Shown here piece after piece: positions 26,896-34,673 of a DNA stretch of 64,000 nt. Origin of the DNA: Methylomarinovum caldicuralii. GTDB lineage: Bacteria > Pseudomonadota > Gammaproteobacteria > Methylococcales > Methylothermaceae. Both the position numbers and the translations under genes were made by a program. The stretch spans positions 1,690,990-1,754,989 of the forward strand of contig NZ_AP024714.1 in assembly GCF_033126985.1 (NCBI RefSeq). The letters run 5' to 3'. The stretch's first letter is position 1. Each line of letters opens with the position of its first letter. Under the pieces are notes generated by a model that did not search any database, was not told the DNA's origin, and saw nothing but the letters and a program-made list of their open reading frames with translations.

Positions 26896-28356
26896 TCACG
26901 GGCTTGCCACTGGAAGTGGTTGAGGTTCCGGCAGGGGCAGGCGGAAGGTGACCTCGCCCTCTGCCATGCCCTGGGCGCAGATGGTCCGCAGGGTCTGATA
27001 GACGCCGATCTTGAGGCGCTTGCAGGTTTCGACCAGCGACAGGATCATGGGTCGGAAGCAATCACCGCGATGCGACTGGCTGAAGAAACTGGTCTTGCGC
27101 CAGATGACATAGGGGCGTAGGGCACGCTCTGCCGTGTTGTTGGTCATCGGTACCCCGGGATGGTCCAGGAAGGTCCAGAACCTGGGAAAATCGTCCAACA
27201 ACTTGCGGCAGCTGCGACCGGTTTTGTTGTCGCCATGTCTTTGGGCGGCCTGTTCCAGTTCGCGCCGGAAGAGGGCTTTGAGGCGTTCCAATCGCCTTCG
27301 GTAGCGGTCGGATGGGTAATGGCTCTGTTGCCAGAGCTTGCCGCAGTGAACCGTCAGGCGGGCGGCCCGGAGCAGGCGTTCGCCATCTTCGCCGGCCTGT
27401 CCCTTGCGCCCGGCGATCCGTTCCAGGTTGCGGATGAGATGCGCCCAGCAGTATTGGTGTGAGTCCTGGGGATGGTCGTTGTAGGCCCCGTGGCGGTCGG
27501 TCACCAGGATCCCCTGGAAATCCCCCAACAGCTCACCGGCCGCACCCTTGCCGCGGGAATAATGGGTCAGGAAATACGCCATCTGATCGGTCGTCAGCGC
27601 CCACAGCCAATAGATGCTGCGGCCCCGGTAGGGGCGGGTCTCGTCGGCATGGGCGATCAGCGCTTTTCTGACCGCTTCGCCAATCTGGTTGTAGACCGGA
27701 CCCAGCCACGCCTGCAGCGGGATCTGGCTCTGGCTGATCGCCCCCAGGCTGAATCTCAGACCCCATTGTTCTTCCAGCAGCGCTTCGACTTCCCGCAGCG
27801 ACAGGTGATAGCGCCCCGTCATCAAGCCAATCCACGCCACCAGCCCAGGTCCCATCTGGCCGCGGGGCACCTCATCCGGTAGCCGCCCCTGGTGCTTCTG
27901 ACCACAACACCCACAGCGGCCTTCATACACCCGGTGTTCGACCACCCGGTAACGAATCTCGGGCAGGTCGAACACCTGATGGGGACGGAATCCCCGCACC
28001 GCCACCGACCCACCGCACTCACAGCGGCCATGGGGAAAGTAATGCCGGACCTCGTCCACTGCTTCTGCCGGAACCAGAGCCCGCTCGTGCCTGGGATGTC
28101 CCACCTGCGCCCCTTTCTTGCGTCCCGTCGGTCGCTTGCCCTTGCGCTCGGCGCGCTTCTTCGGGCTGTCCTGGGAAGGTGGTTGGGAGGAATTGTCGGA
28201 CCCCAAGGCCAACTGTTCCTCCAGTTCTTCCACTCGCGCCTGGATCTGCTGAAATTCTCCCAGCGCCCGCCAAAGCGCTTCGATCACCCGGTGGCATTCC
28301 TCCACCGTCCCGGGCAAGGGAGGTGGGCGGCTCAGGTCCAGATCAAGTCTTTCCAT
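26896..28356 (-). CDS. IS66-family transposase (copy A)
   Basis: The 486-residue transposase has an N-terminal coiled-coil/linker, a basic KKRAERKGKRPTGRKKGAQ block, a Cys-rich zinc-binding region (CECGG, CGCCGQKH), and an RNase-H core: IAHADETRPYRGRSIYW with the first D, GILVTDRHGAYND with the second D, and the C-terminal NNTAERALRPYVIWRKTS with the glutamate. As no TnpA or TnpB homologue lies beside it, the element belongs to the single-ORF (ISBst12-like) subgroup. The true start is the second ATG of ATGCGGGCCATGGAA: in copy B a 1-bp deletion puts the first ATG out of frame. Catalytic acids look intact. Confidence 0.9.
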   Translation of the reverse strand: MERLDLDLSRPPPLPGTVEECHRVIEALWRALGEFQQIQARVEELEEQLALGSDNSSQPPSQDSPKKRAERKGKRPTGRKKGAQVGHPRHERALVPAEAVDEVRHYFPHGRCECGGSVAVRGFRPHQVFDLPEIRYRVVEHRVYEGRCGCCGQKHQGRLPDEVPRGQMGPGLVAWIGLMTGRYHLSLREVEALLEEQWGLRFSLGAISQSQIPLQAWLGPVYNQIGEAVRKALIAHADETRPYRGRSIYWLWALTTDQMAYFLTHYSRGKGAAGELLGDFQGILVTDRHGAYNDHPQDSHQYCWAHLIRNLERIAGRKGQAGEDGERLLRAARLTVHCGKLWQQSHYPSDRYRRRLERLKALFRRELEQAAQRHGDNKTGRSCRKLLDDFPRFWTFLDHPGVPMTNNTAERALRPYVIWRKTSFFSQSHRGDCFRPMILSLVETCKRLKIGVYQTLRTICAQGMAEGEVTFRLPLPEPQPLPVASP

Positions 28357-28397
28357 GGCCCGCATTCTCCTGAATCTTCAGGCACTTGGCAAGACCG

Positions 28398-30384
28398 GCC
28401 GGGTGACCGCGGGCGATTGCTCACCCGCGGTTCCCACAGATCCGGACGTGCCCGATTAAGGCATCCGGCTCCTCGGACTATGGCGTCGCTACGCAACGGG
28501 AAATTCCGTGAACCACGCGCGGTGGGGGGAGTGGGTATCGTTTGTACAGCCGCCCAAAATGGTCCCGGTTCATCCGTTCCCGGTTGCGGCGGGACAACCA
28601 TTTGTACCAGCGCCGTCTGACCTCGTACAGGAAGCGGGCCAGCGATTGGCTGTTGCCGACGATCCCATAGTAGGCATAATGCCCCTTGAGTTTGCGGCTC
28701 AGGGCCGCTTGTTGGTCTGCAACCGGCCAGTGGCGGTGCATCCGGCACCAGTGGTTGATCGCCTGCAGGGAGCGGCTGAGCCGGGCTTGGGCGGTCTTGC
28801 GTTTGACGACCCAACGCCCTTTCCCTGAGCGTCCCCAGTAGTGGGTGAATCCCAGGTATTGGAAGCTCTGGCCTTTCCGTCCGGGTTTTCTGAAGTCGAG
28901 CAGGCGGGTTTTGTCCGGGTGCAGGCGCAGGCCGTATTTGGCCAGGCGCTTGCCCGGAACGGCCAATACCCGCCGGGCGTCTTCTTCCCGTTCGAACACC
29001 AGGACCGCATCGTCGGCGAACCGGACTTCGAAGGCGCTGCCTTGCAGTCGCGGTTTGACCGTCTGCTCGAACCACAGGTCGAGCACGTGATGCAGGTAGA
29101 GGTTGGCCAGCAGCGGGGAGATCACCCCACCTTGCGGTGTCCCTTGTTCGGGGTAGTGAAGCTGTCCGCTCTCCATGACGCCGGCATTCAGCCATTTACC
29201 GATCACGCGGCAGATCACGCCGTCGCGCACCCTCTGCCCCAGAAAGTTCCGCAGCCGGTCCCGGTCCACATCGTCGAAGAAGTTTTGGATGTCCAGGTCG
29301 ATGACCCAGCCACCGCCCATGGCCATCAGCCCGCCCCATAGCCTCTCCAGGGCCTGGTGGGCACTGCGTCCGGGCCGGAACCCGTAGGCGCAGTCGAGAA
29401 AGTCCTGCTCGAAGATGGGTTCCAGCGCCATCAGCACCGCCCGTTGCAGCACCTTGTCTTCCAGCGTGGGAATGCCGATCGGGCGGGTCTTTCCCGTTCC
29501 CGGCTTGGGCAGGTGGACGCGCCGTACCGCAGGCGCCCGATACCGGCCGGTCTTGAACCGTTCCAGCAGGCGCGTCAGGTTCTCCTCTAAGTCGGCTGCG
29601 TATTGGGATGCAGTCACGCCGTCCACCCCGGCGGCCCCGTCCTTGCGGGTGCGCCGCCAGGCTTCTTCCAGCCACACCACGTCGATGTGGTGGGCAATCG
29701 TGGTCAGTTCCAGCTTCGGTTCGATCCGGGCCAGTTCCGCTAGCTTCCGTTGTCGTGTTGAGATGTTCTCCTGGCTCGATGTCCCGGCCATCTGTCCCTC
29801 CGAAAGCCCCATCGTCCGACCTGCCGCTTCCCTCCATCGGGTCCCTTGGGGCAGGTTCCCCGACTTCCCAGGTACTATCGGCAGGCTCCGATTGCTCGAT
29901 CACCTTCCCAGCGCGCTTCGTCGCCTTCGCGCGCCGGTACCCTGCTTCGTGTCCCGTTCGCTCCCATCGGCCGGACACCGCTCCGATGGGCCTGGGCCTT
30001 TTCTCACACGGCGCCCGCACCGCTCTTCCCGCAAGGAGTGATCGAGCCCTCCCAGGTTCCTGGGCGACCCTTGCCCTGCATGCCCCGCTCTTCGACCCCG
30101 GCGGAGGGATGATGCCAGGCCAGTACAGCACCACCCCTGTTGCCTTCCGTCCGTTCAACAACGTCGGCTCCGCATTCCGTACTTTCGAGGCTCCATCACG
30201 CGGCCTACAGGCCCCCTGTGTACGCTTCGCAGTCGGGATCGCTCCTCGACCACGCAACACTCGGTTCCGGCTGGTGGCCAGCCTTGGCCGGACAGGACTT
30301 GCACCTGTCAGGTCGCTCTGAAGGTTTCAGCGATGTCTTTCCTTCTACATAACTTCCTCCTTCTCCAGGCTTGGCCTGGCGCAA
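28398..30384 (-). mobile_element. Group II intron, copy 1 (1,987 bp)
   Basis: The 5' end (minus strand) begins TTGCGCCAGGCCAAGCC; the 3' end shows a group II domain V (GAGCCGGATGCC...GGGCACGTCCGGAT, about 28433-28462) and a domain VI hairpin (ACCGCGGG/CCCGCGGT) with a bulged A. A reverse-transcriptase ORF lies in domain IV. The region 29813-30384 holds the ribozyme domains I-III and no gene. The intron interrupts the IS66 terminal repeat between CGTTCA and CGGTC. A candidate EBS1, TGAACG, is at intron nucleotides 228-233. The first base is T rather than the usual G. Confidence 0.9.
28478..29812 (-). CDS. Group II intron reverse transcriptase/maturase (copy 1)
   Basis: The 444-residue protein has RT blocks including [65 protein letters not shown] and the catalytic [10 protein letters not shown] (FADD). 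A C-terminal maturase X-like helical domain follows, but no HNH endonuclease domain is visible; such introns usually enter single-stranded DNA or replication forks. It is intact and could support splicing and retrohoming of both copies in the window. It differs from copy 2 by only a few residues (for example E/K after LVF, P/L in LAVPGK). Confidence 0.93.
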   Translation of the reverse strand: MGLSEGQMAGTSSQENISTRQRKLAELARIEPKLELTTIAHHIDVVWLEEAWRRTRKDGAAGVDGVTASQYAADLEENLTRLLERFKTGRYRAPAVRRVHLPKPGTGKTRPIGIPTLEDKVLQRAVLMALEPIFEQDFLDCAYGFRPGRSAHQALERLWGGLMAMGGGWVIDLDIQNFFDDVDRDRLRNFLGQRVRDGVICRVIGKWLNAGVMESGQLHYPEQGTPQGGVISPLLANLYLHHVLDLWFEQTVKPRLQGSAFEVRFADDAVLVFEREEDARRVLAVPGKRLAKYGLRLHPDKTRLLDFRKPGRKGQSFQYLGFTHYWGRSGKGRWVVKRKTAQARLSRSLQAINHWCRMHRHWPVADQQAALSRKLKGHYAYYGIVGNSQSLARFLYEVRRRWYKWLSRRNRERMNRDHFGRLYKRYPLPPPRVVHGISRCVATP

Positions 30385-30395
30385 TGAACGGGTAC

Positions 30396-30867
30396 GTTCG
30401 GACTCGACCACGGCAAAGCAGGCCAGATCCGGCCAGCGCTGGGGCCGGTCCAGGCCGTCGAGCTGGTCGAACACATAGCAGCGGCGCACTTCCAGGCGAC
30501 CATGCGCCTTGTCGACCGTCTCGCATTGCTGATGTGGGGTTTTGTCCGGCGCGTCCTGGAAGGCTTGGAAGAAATCCCGGATCGATTCGGCCAGACCTTT
30601 CTGGTTGTCCTTGACCGCCAGTACATAGTCGGCCCCCCGGTCACGGATGGCCTTGGCAATCTTGGGATCGGTCCCCATGGCATCGAGGGTCACCACGCAT
30701 CCTTTCAAGGCCAGGGTCTCCAGCAGGGCGGGAATGGCCGTCTTCTCGTTGGATTTGTCGGCCACCGCCTCTTGACCGACCACCAACCGGTACTGAGCCG
30801 CAAAGGCACTGACCAGATGCAGGGGATCCTGCCCCTTGGACCGGCTACGCCGACTGTGAGGCGACAT
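30396..30867 (-). pseudogene. ISAs1-family transposase fragment (middle part)
   Basis: Residues equivalent to about 120-280 of an ISAs1 transposase are present: HSRRSRSKGQDPLHLVSAF, VVGQEAVADKSNEKTAIP, VVTLDAMGTDPKIAKAI and VVESERT, including the DDE-type aspartate of TLDAMG. Both ends are missing: the 3' side is cut by the IS66 left end at 30395, and the N-terminal part is replaced by the REP-containing segment. The frame that continues into the intron (to 30205) is not a real fusion protein. It cannot be active. Confidence 0.85.
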
Positions 30868-30891
30868 GCAAAAATGCCCCTATAACGACAC

Positions 30892-31111
30892 CAGGGCAAT
30901 CGCATGAACAGGGTCGAAAATGCGGGTCACCGGCCGGTACCGGTTCGTAGGCCGGATAAGGCGCGTCAAGCGCTGCATCCGGCATGCCTGGAGGACGCAT
31001 CGTGCCGGATGCGCTACGCTTATCCGGCCTACGGCGCGCTTGTTAGCCTTGTAACCCTATGATCTTTGAGTGGGCGTTCATTCATGCGATTGCCCTGATG
31101 CGATTGCCCTG
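30892..31111. repeat. Pair of ISAs1-type terminal repeats flanking a REP-bearing segment
   Basis: CAGGGCAATCGCATGAA (30892-30908) and its exact inverse TTCATGCGATTGCCCTG (31081-31097) bracket 206 bp, and most of the latter is repeated in tandem (31098-31111). The same repeat ends the ISAs1 remnant at 48847-48863. This is either a MITE-like derivative of the ISAs1 element or a hybrid left end. No gene is present between 30868 and 31180. Confidence 0.6.
30947..31032. repeat. REP/BIME-like palindromic pair
   Basis: Two inverted REP-like hairpins: GTAGGCCGGATAAGGCGCGT...GCATCCGGCA, then TGCCGGATGCGC...GCTTATCCGGCCTAC. Each has the GTAG foot and the CCGGAT/ATCCGG stem of enterobacterial REP sequences. 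No REP-associated (RAYT) transposase is visible in the window. Confidence 0.75.
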
Positions 31112-31121
31112 TTGGGTGGAC

Positions 31122-31149
31122 TTGAACCGCACATCGGCTACACTATAAG
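31122..31149 (+). promoter_or_regulatory. Likely promoter for the HepT-like/wzt unit
   Basis: TTGAAC (31122-31127) and TATAAG (31144-31149) are spaced by 16 bases, 32 bp before the ATG at 31181, directly after the ISAs1-type terminal repeats. It may restore transcription to wzt after mobile DNA separated it from wzm. Confidence 0.45.
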
Positions 31150-31180
31150 GAAGAAGCCCTGAAGGAAGGCTAGGTGATTT

Positions 31181-31564
31181 ATGAAGCCTGAAAGAATTCT
31201 GGATGATTTCGAGCGCGCACTGGGCCAACTTGCCGCAGCCCTGGAAACGCCGGCGGACACCGACCTCATCAAGGCCGGCTGTATCAAGTACTTCGAATTC
31301 TGCTTCGAACCGGTCTGGAAGGCGATCAAGGCTGTCGCCGCCGAACTCGGCCTGGAATGCAATTCGCCCAAGGCCTGTCTGAAACTTGCCTTCCAACAGG
31401 GCTGGATCGACGACGAGAACCTTTGGATGGAAATGCTGACGGCCAGAAACCGCATGTCCCACACTTATCACGCCGAAAACGCCCTGGCCATCTACGAACA
31501 GCTGCCGGCTTTCCATCAGGCCATGCGACAACTGGCTACCCAACTTAGAAACGTGGAAATTTGA
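31181..31564 (+). CDS. HepT-like (HEPN) nucleotidyltransferase-substrate-binding protein, orphan
   Basis: The 127-residue protein is an all-helical HI0074/HEPN-type protein. Its motif RNRMSHTY is the R-x4-H-x-Y signature of HepT toxins, where R and H cut RNA and the tyrosine is modified by the MntA nucleotidyltransferase antitoxin. Normally the MntA gene lies next to it; here the upstream side is mobile DNA and the downstream neighbour is wzt (7 bp away), so the partner is absent. It may be inactive or have been recruited for another role. A second, truncated relative lies at 51966-52139. Confidence 0.8.
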   Translation: MKPERILDDFERALGQLAAALETPADTDLIKAGCIKYFEFCFEPVWKAIKAVAAELGLECNSPKACLKLAFQQGWIDDENLWMEMLTARNRMSHTYHAENALAIYEQLPAFHQAMRQLATQLRNVEI

Positions 31565-31571
31565 AGCGGTC

Positions 31572-32834
31572 ATGCCCATCATCGAAGTCGAACACCTCAC
31601 CAAGGAATACCGCCTGGGAACCCTCACCAGCCTCAGGGACAGTCTTACCAACCTGGGCCGGCGCCTGACCGGCCGCCCTCCCCTCGAGCGCGAGCGTTTC
31701 AAGGCTTTGGACGACGTCAGCTTCAGCGTCGAGGAGGGCGAGGTGGTCGGCATCATCGGCCACAACGGCGCCGGAAAGTCCACCCTGCTCAAGATTCTGG
31801 CCAAGGTCACCACCCCCACCAAGGGACGGGTGTACGTGGGCGGCTCGGTCGCCCCCCTGATTGAGGTTGGCGCCGGCATCAACCCGGAGCTGACCGGCCG
31901 CGAGAACATCTACCTCAACGCCTCGATCCTCGGCATCCCCAAGAAGATCATCCGCCGCAAGATCGACGAGATCATCGAGTTCTCGGAGCTGGAGCAGTTC
32001 ATCGACACCCCGGTGAAGCGCTACAGCTCCGGGATGCAGGTGAAGCTGGGCTTTGCCATCGCCACCAGCCTGGATGCGGAGATTTTGATCATCGACGAGG
32101 TGCTGGCGGTGGGGGATCTGGCGTTTCAGCGGAAGTGTTTTGACCGGATGGAGGAACTAATTAAGCGCCGGGGGAAGACTGTTCTAGTAGTAAGCCATAA
32201 CCTCAGGCAGATACAGAGGTTATCTACCCGTGTAATTCTCCTTGACCACGGCAAAATAATTCAAGATGGAAATCCAGAACCAACTTGCAACATGTTTTAT
32301 GAGTTAAGCGAGAAAAGGATCCAGACAAACAGGGCTGGCGCGACCACGAAAATTCAATCAACAGAGGAAGTCCATCTACTGAATATTCAATTAACAGACG
32401 GCTGTGGCATCCCTGTTGATGTAATCAACTATGGAGAAGACGCCTTCGTCAAAATTCAAATACAAATTAAAAAACCCTTGTTTCATCCAAAAATAGCATT
32501 AGGAATTCATACCACAGACTTCTTATATTTAGCTACGGAGGGAACAAGCATTAGATCTATACTAGAACCTGGAGTTTATACTGTCTTGTGTAAAATTCGC
32601 AACTTTCCCTTCATCCCACGCTTATATTCATTGCGGGTAAGTATTGATGCTGGAGTATACAGCAGCACTGTCTTCTATGGTGAAAATCTAAAGCATTTTC
32701 AAGTAACTCATCCAAAATTCAATAAAGATATAGAAGGTTTCGTTAGAATGAATTGTGAATGGTGGATCGACGAAGTTAAGACCCCAGAAAAGGTGGATTA
32801 TGAAAGCTCTTCCCAACCCGAAGAAATGGAATGA
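31572..32834 (+). CDS. wzt: ABC-type polysaccharide exporter ATPase with C-terminal glycan-binding domain
   Basis: The 420-residue protein has Walker A GHNGAGKST, the signature YSSGMQVKLGFA, and Walker B ILIIDEVLAVGD, then after about residue 245 a separate beta-rich C-terminal domain as in Wzt of O8/O9-type exporters, which reads the terminal modification of the finished chain before export. It should work with the Wzm permease 5 kb upstream. The codons after about 32150 turn abruptly AT-rich, so the substrate-reading domain appears to come from elsewhere while the ATPase half matches the host. Confidence 0.9.
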   Translation: MPIIEVEHLTKEYRLGTLTSLRDSLTNLGRRLTGRPPLERERFKALDDVSFSVEEGEVVGIIGHNGAGKSTLLKILAKVTTPTKGRVYVGGSVAPLIEVGAGINPELTGRENIYLNASILGIPKKIIRRKIDEIIEFSELEQFIDTPVKRYSSGMQVKLGFAIATSLDAEILIIDEVLAVGDLAFQRKCFDRMEELIKRRGKTVLVVSHNLRQIQRLSTRVILLDHGKIIQDGNPEPTCNMFYELSEKRIQTNRAGATTKIQSTEEVHLLNIQLTDGCGIPVDVINYGEDAFVKIQIQIKKPLFHPKIALGIHTTDFLYLATEGTSIRSILEPGVYTVLCKIRNFPFIPRLYSLRVSIDAGVYSSTVFYGENLKHFQVTHPKFNKDIEGFVRMNCEWWIDEVKTPEKVDYESSSQPEEME

Positions 32835-32970
32835 TACTTACCAGTCCGCTAATGTTTTGATCTATTAGAGTGATAAGAAACATTTAATATAATGTATGAT
32901 ACCAAAACAATCTATCTTCAATCAGCGTGGTGAGGCCTACCATCTAGCCATGATTAAGTTCCCTAAAGCC
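32835..32970. other. AT-rich intergenic stretch after wzt
   Basis: No gene or clear terminator is visible here. The last ten bases, CCCTAAAGCC, are duplicated on the other side of the IS4-family element (34427-34436). Confidence 0.6.
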
Positions 32971-34426
32971 CACCCTATTACCCGTATCTTCCCCCTTCTC
33001 ATAGGAATCAATGTCTTATCCGTTTTCTCTGAGGGAACTTGATCTCGGCCGCCCAGATGGCGGTCACGGCCTCCACGTAGGCGCTCAGTTTGGTCATGCC
33101 CTGCCACAGGGCTTTGGGACCGGGCGGGGGATCGTTCTTGCGCCCCAGCCAGCCGCCAAAGCCGGCCACGATGCGGACGATGGTGCCCAAATCCGGCGGC
33201 GTCGCGGGCGGCGGGGTGCGATGGTGGATGGCCCAGGCGGTCTGCCATTCTTCGACAGAGAACACCACTTCACAGCACCACTCGGGATGTTCCCGCCCGA
33301 GCGTCATCAGCATCAGGATGCGCCAGGCGACGATCAGATACAGCACCAGGGCCCGTTCCAGGCGTTCCCGGGTGCGAAGTTGCAGGGCTTCGATGCGGCA
33401 GCCGCTTTTGAGGATGCGGAAGTAGACCTCGATCCACCACCGTTTGCGGTACCATTCGATGCGCGCTCTGGCCTGTTCCAGGGTGGTGATTTCTTCGTTG
33501 GTGATCAGGCACCATTCGACCGCTTCCTGGCCTTCGGGGGGCGCCTCTTCCCGGGCCAGGATGACGGTGACTTGGGGACCCGGGCCGCTTCGGGTCTTCA
33601 GTTCGAGCCGGGCGAGCCGGATTGTTTGTGTGACCTGCCGGGCCGGGCGGTTGCCGCCGGCCGGCAGGTCAAAGGCGATCGTCCCCAACACCGGCTGGGC
33701 TTCGACCGCGGCCCGCAGTTTGCCATCGAGGGGGTCATTGAGCTTACGGTCGTGCTGCACCCGGATCAGGTAATCGGCGGCAAAGCCCAGCTGTTCGGCC
33801 CGGTCGATCAGGGCCCGAAGGTCACCTTCGCGGTCGGCGACATACACCAGCCGGGTCTCGGGCGCCAGGGCGGCCATCTCGGCCACCCGCTCATAACCTT
33901 CCACCCAACGCAGGCTTTCGGCCAGGTCCGGTTCCCCCTTGGGCAAACGCGCCCAGTGCCAGCAGTCGGTCACCCCCAGGGCCACGCCCGCCTCACTGAT
34001 CACCAGCGTCGGATGCAGGTACAACCCCTGACGCTGCTCGTAATTCAGCCGTCCCAACCCCGCCATCGACGGCCGCCCGGAATAATCCAGCTCGGTGGTG
34101 TCCTGCAGGCACAGCACCCGCGACTGCTGCCGGATCCGTTCCAGGGTCGGCACACTGTGGGCCCGCAACACCTCCCGAAAATCCAGCCTGGCATTGTCCA
34201 GCAGCCGGTAGGCCGCCTTGGTCTCCGCCCAGCCACCCCCGCAAACGTTGGGAACGCTCGCCATCGGATCGTTTGCCATCGCTTCTATCACCCGGCACAG
34301 CCGCCGGTTCAGGCGGGCATCGCCCAGCGCCAGGGAAAAAATTCTTGTTCAGCCCAGCTCATGTCAACGCCTATCCAAAGAAATCAATATCTTACTACAG
34401 GGGCGAGAGATGTGGGTAATAGGGTG
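32971..34426 (-). mobile_element. IS4-family element, complete copy (1,456 bp)
   Basis: Ends are inverted CACCCTATTACCC (32971-32983) and GGGTAATAGGGTG (34414-34426), flanked by a 10-bp direct repeat CCCTAAAGCC. It inserted exactly at the edge of an older copy of the same IS, whose first base overlaps the right target duplication. Confidence 0.88.
33008..34291 (-). CDS. IS4-family (Tn5-like) transposase, 5' end frameshifted
   Basis: The 427-residue frame carries the DDE core: LQDTTELDYSG (first D), YVADREGDLRAL (second D) and the YREK-like block YRKRWWIEVYFRILKSGCRIE with the glutamate. Tn5-like proteins normally start earlier. An ATG at 34362 opens MSWAEQEFF, and the family-typical SLALGDARLNRRLCRVIEAM follows only after a -1 shift at a TTTTTT run. 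So either one base was lost and the copy is defective, or the protein is made by frameshifting. Without it translation would have to begin at an internal codon such as 34291 or the GTG just upstream. Confidence 0.8.
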   Translation of the reverse strand: MIEAMANDPMASVPNVCGGGWAETKAAYRLLDNARLDFREVLRAHSVPTLERIRQQSRVLCLQDTTELDYSGRPSMAGLGRLNYEQRQGLYLHPTLVISEAGVALGVTDCWHWARLPKGEPDLAESLRWVEGYERVAEMAALAPETRLVYVADREGDLRALIDRAEQLGFAADYLIRVQHDRKLNDPLDGKLRAAVEAQPVLGTIAFDLPAGGNRPARQVTQTIRLARLELKTRSGPGPQVTVILAREEAPPEGQEAVEWCLITNEEITTLEQARARIEWYRKRWWIEVYFRILKSGCRIEALQLRTRERLERALVLYLIVAWRILMLMTLGREHPEWCCEVVFSVEEWQTAWAIHHRTPPPATPPDLGTIVRIVAGFGGWLGRKNDPPPGPKALWQGMTKLSAYVEAVTAIWAAEIKFPQRKRIRH

Positions 34427-34435
34427 CCCTAAAGC

Positions 34436-34673
34436 CACCCTATTACCCACATCTTCCCCCTTTTCATAGGAATCAATGTCTTATCCGTTTTCTCTGAGGG
34501 AACTTGATCTCGGCCGCCCGGATGGCGGTCACGGCCTCCACGTAGGCGCTCAGTTTGGTCATGCCCTGCCACAGGGCTTTGGGGCCGGGTGGGGGATCGT
34601 TTTTGCGCCCCAGCCAGCCGCCAAAGCCGGCCACAATGCGGACGATGGCGCCCAAATCCGGCGGCGTCGCGGG
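34436..34673 (-). pseudogene. IS4-family copy 2, transposase C-terminus only
   Basis: The left end (CACCCTATTACCC) and the last 66 or so codons (to RKRIRH) match the complete copy nearly base for base, with small differences (GAIVRI for GTIVRI, AIRAAEI for AIWAAEI). It is cut at 34673 by IS66 copy B. It cannot produce an active transposase. Confidence 0.9.

Larger units (their letters stand above)
26888..30395 (-). mobile_element. IS66-family copy A, left terminal repeat split by a group II intron
   Basis: The element runs from its right end (GTTACCGTTCACGG at 26888) to 28397, then the group II intron, then the last 11 bp of its left terminal repeat (30385-30395). Without the intron it matches the 1,521-bp intact copy D. 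No 8-bp target duplication is found: the right flank (CCAGATGG) does not match the ISAs1 sequence beyond 30395, so its two ends do not come from one insertion and a recombination or deletion between copies is likely. Confidence 0.85.

Noticed and set aside
26638-27120. 160-residue coiled-coil protein as a real gene
   Set aside because: The last half is IS66 sequence after 26888; only the first part is a gene remnant.
30378-30395. Intron 5' end placed to begin with the canonical GTGYG
   Set aside because: Alignment with intact IS66 ends fixes the junction after CGTTCA, so the intron starts TTGCG.
30205-30867. ISAs1 transposase fused to intron sequence
   Set aside because: The fusion arises from read-through into the group II intron at 30384; it is not a functional protein.
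31042-31048. GTTAGCC next to the REP pair as an attC core
   Set aside because: There is no matching GGCTAAC partner, and the neighbouring palindromes fit REP structure with GTAG feet instead.
33011-34432. 473-residue plus-strand frame over the IS4-family element
   Set aside because: It mirrors the transposase gene and has no recognisable domain.
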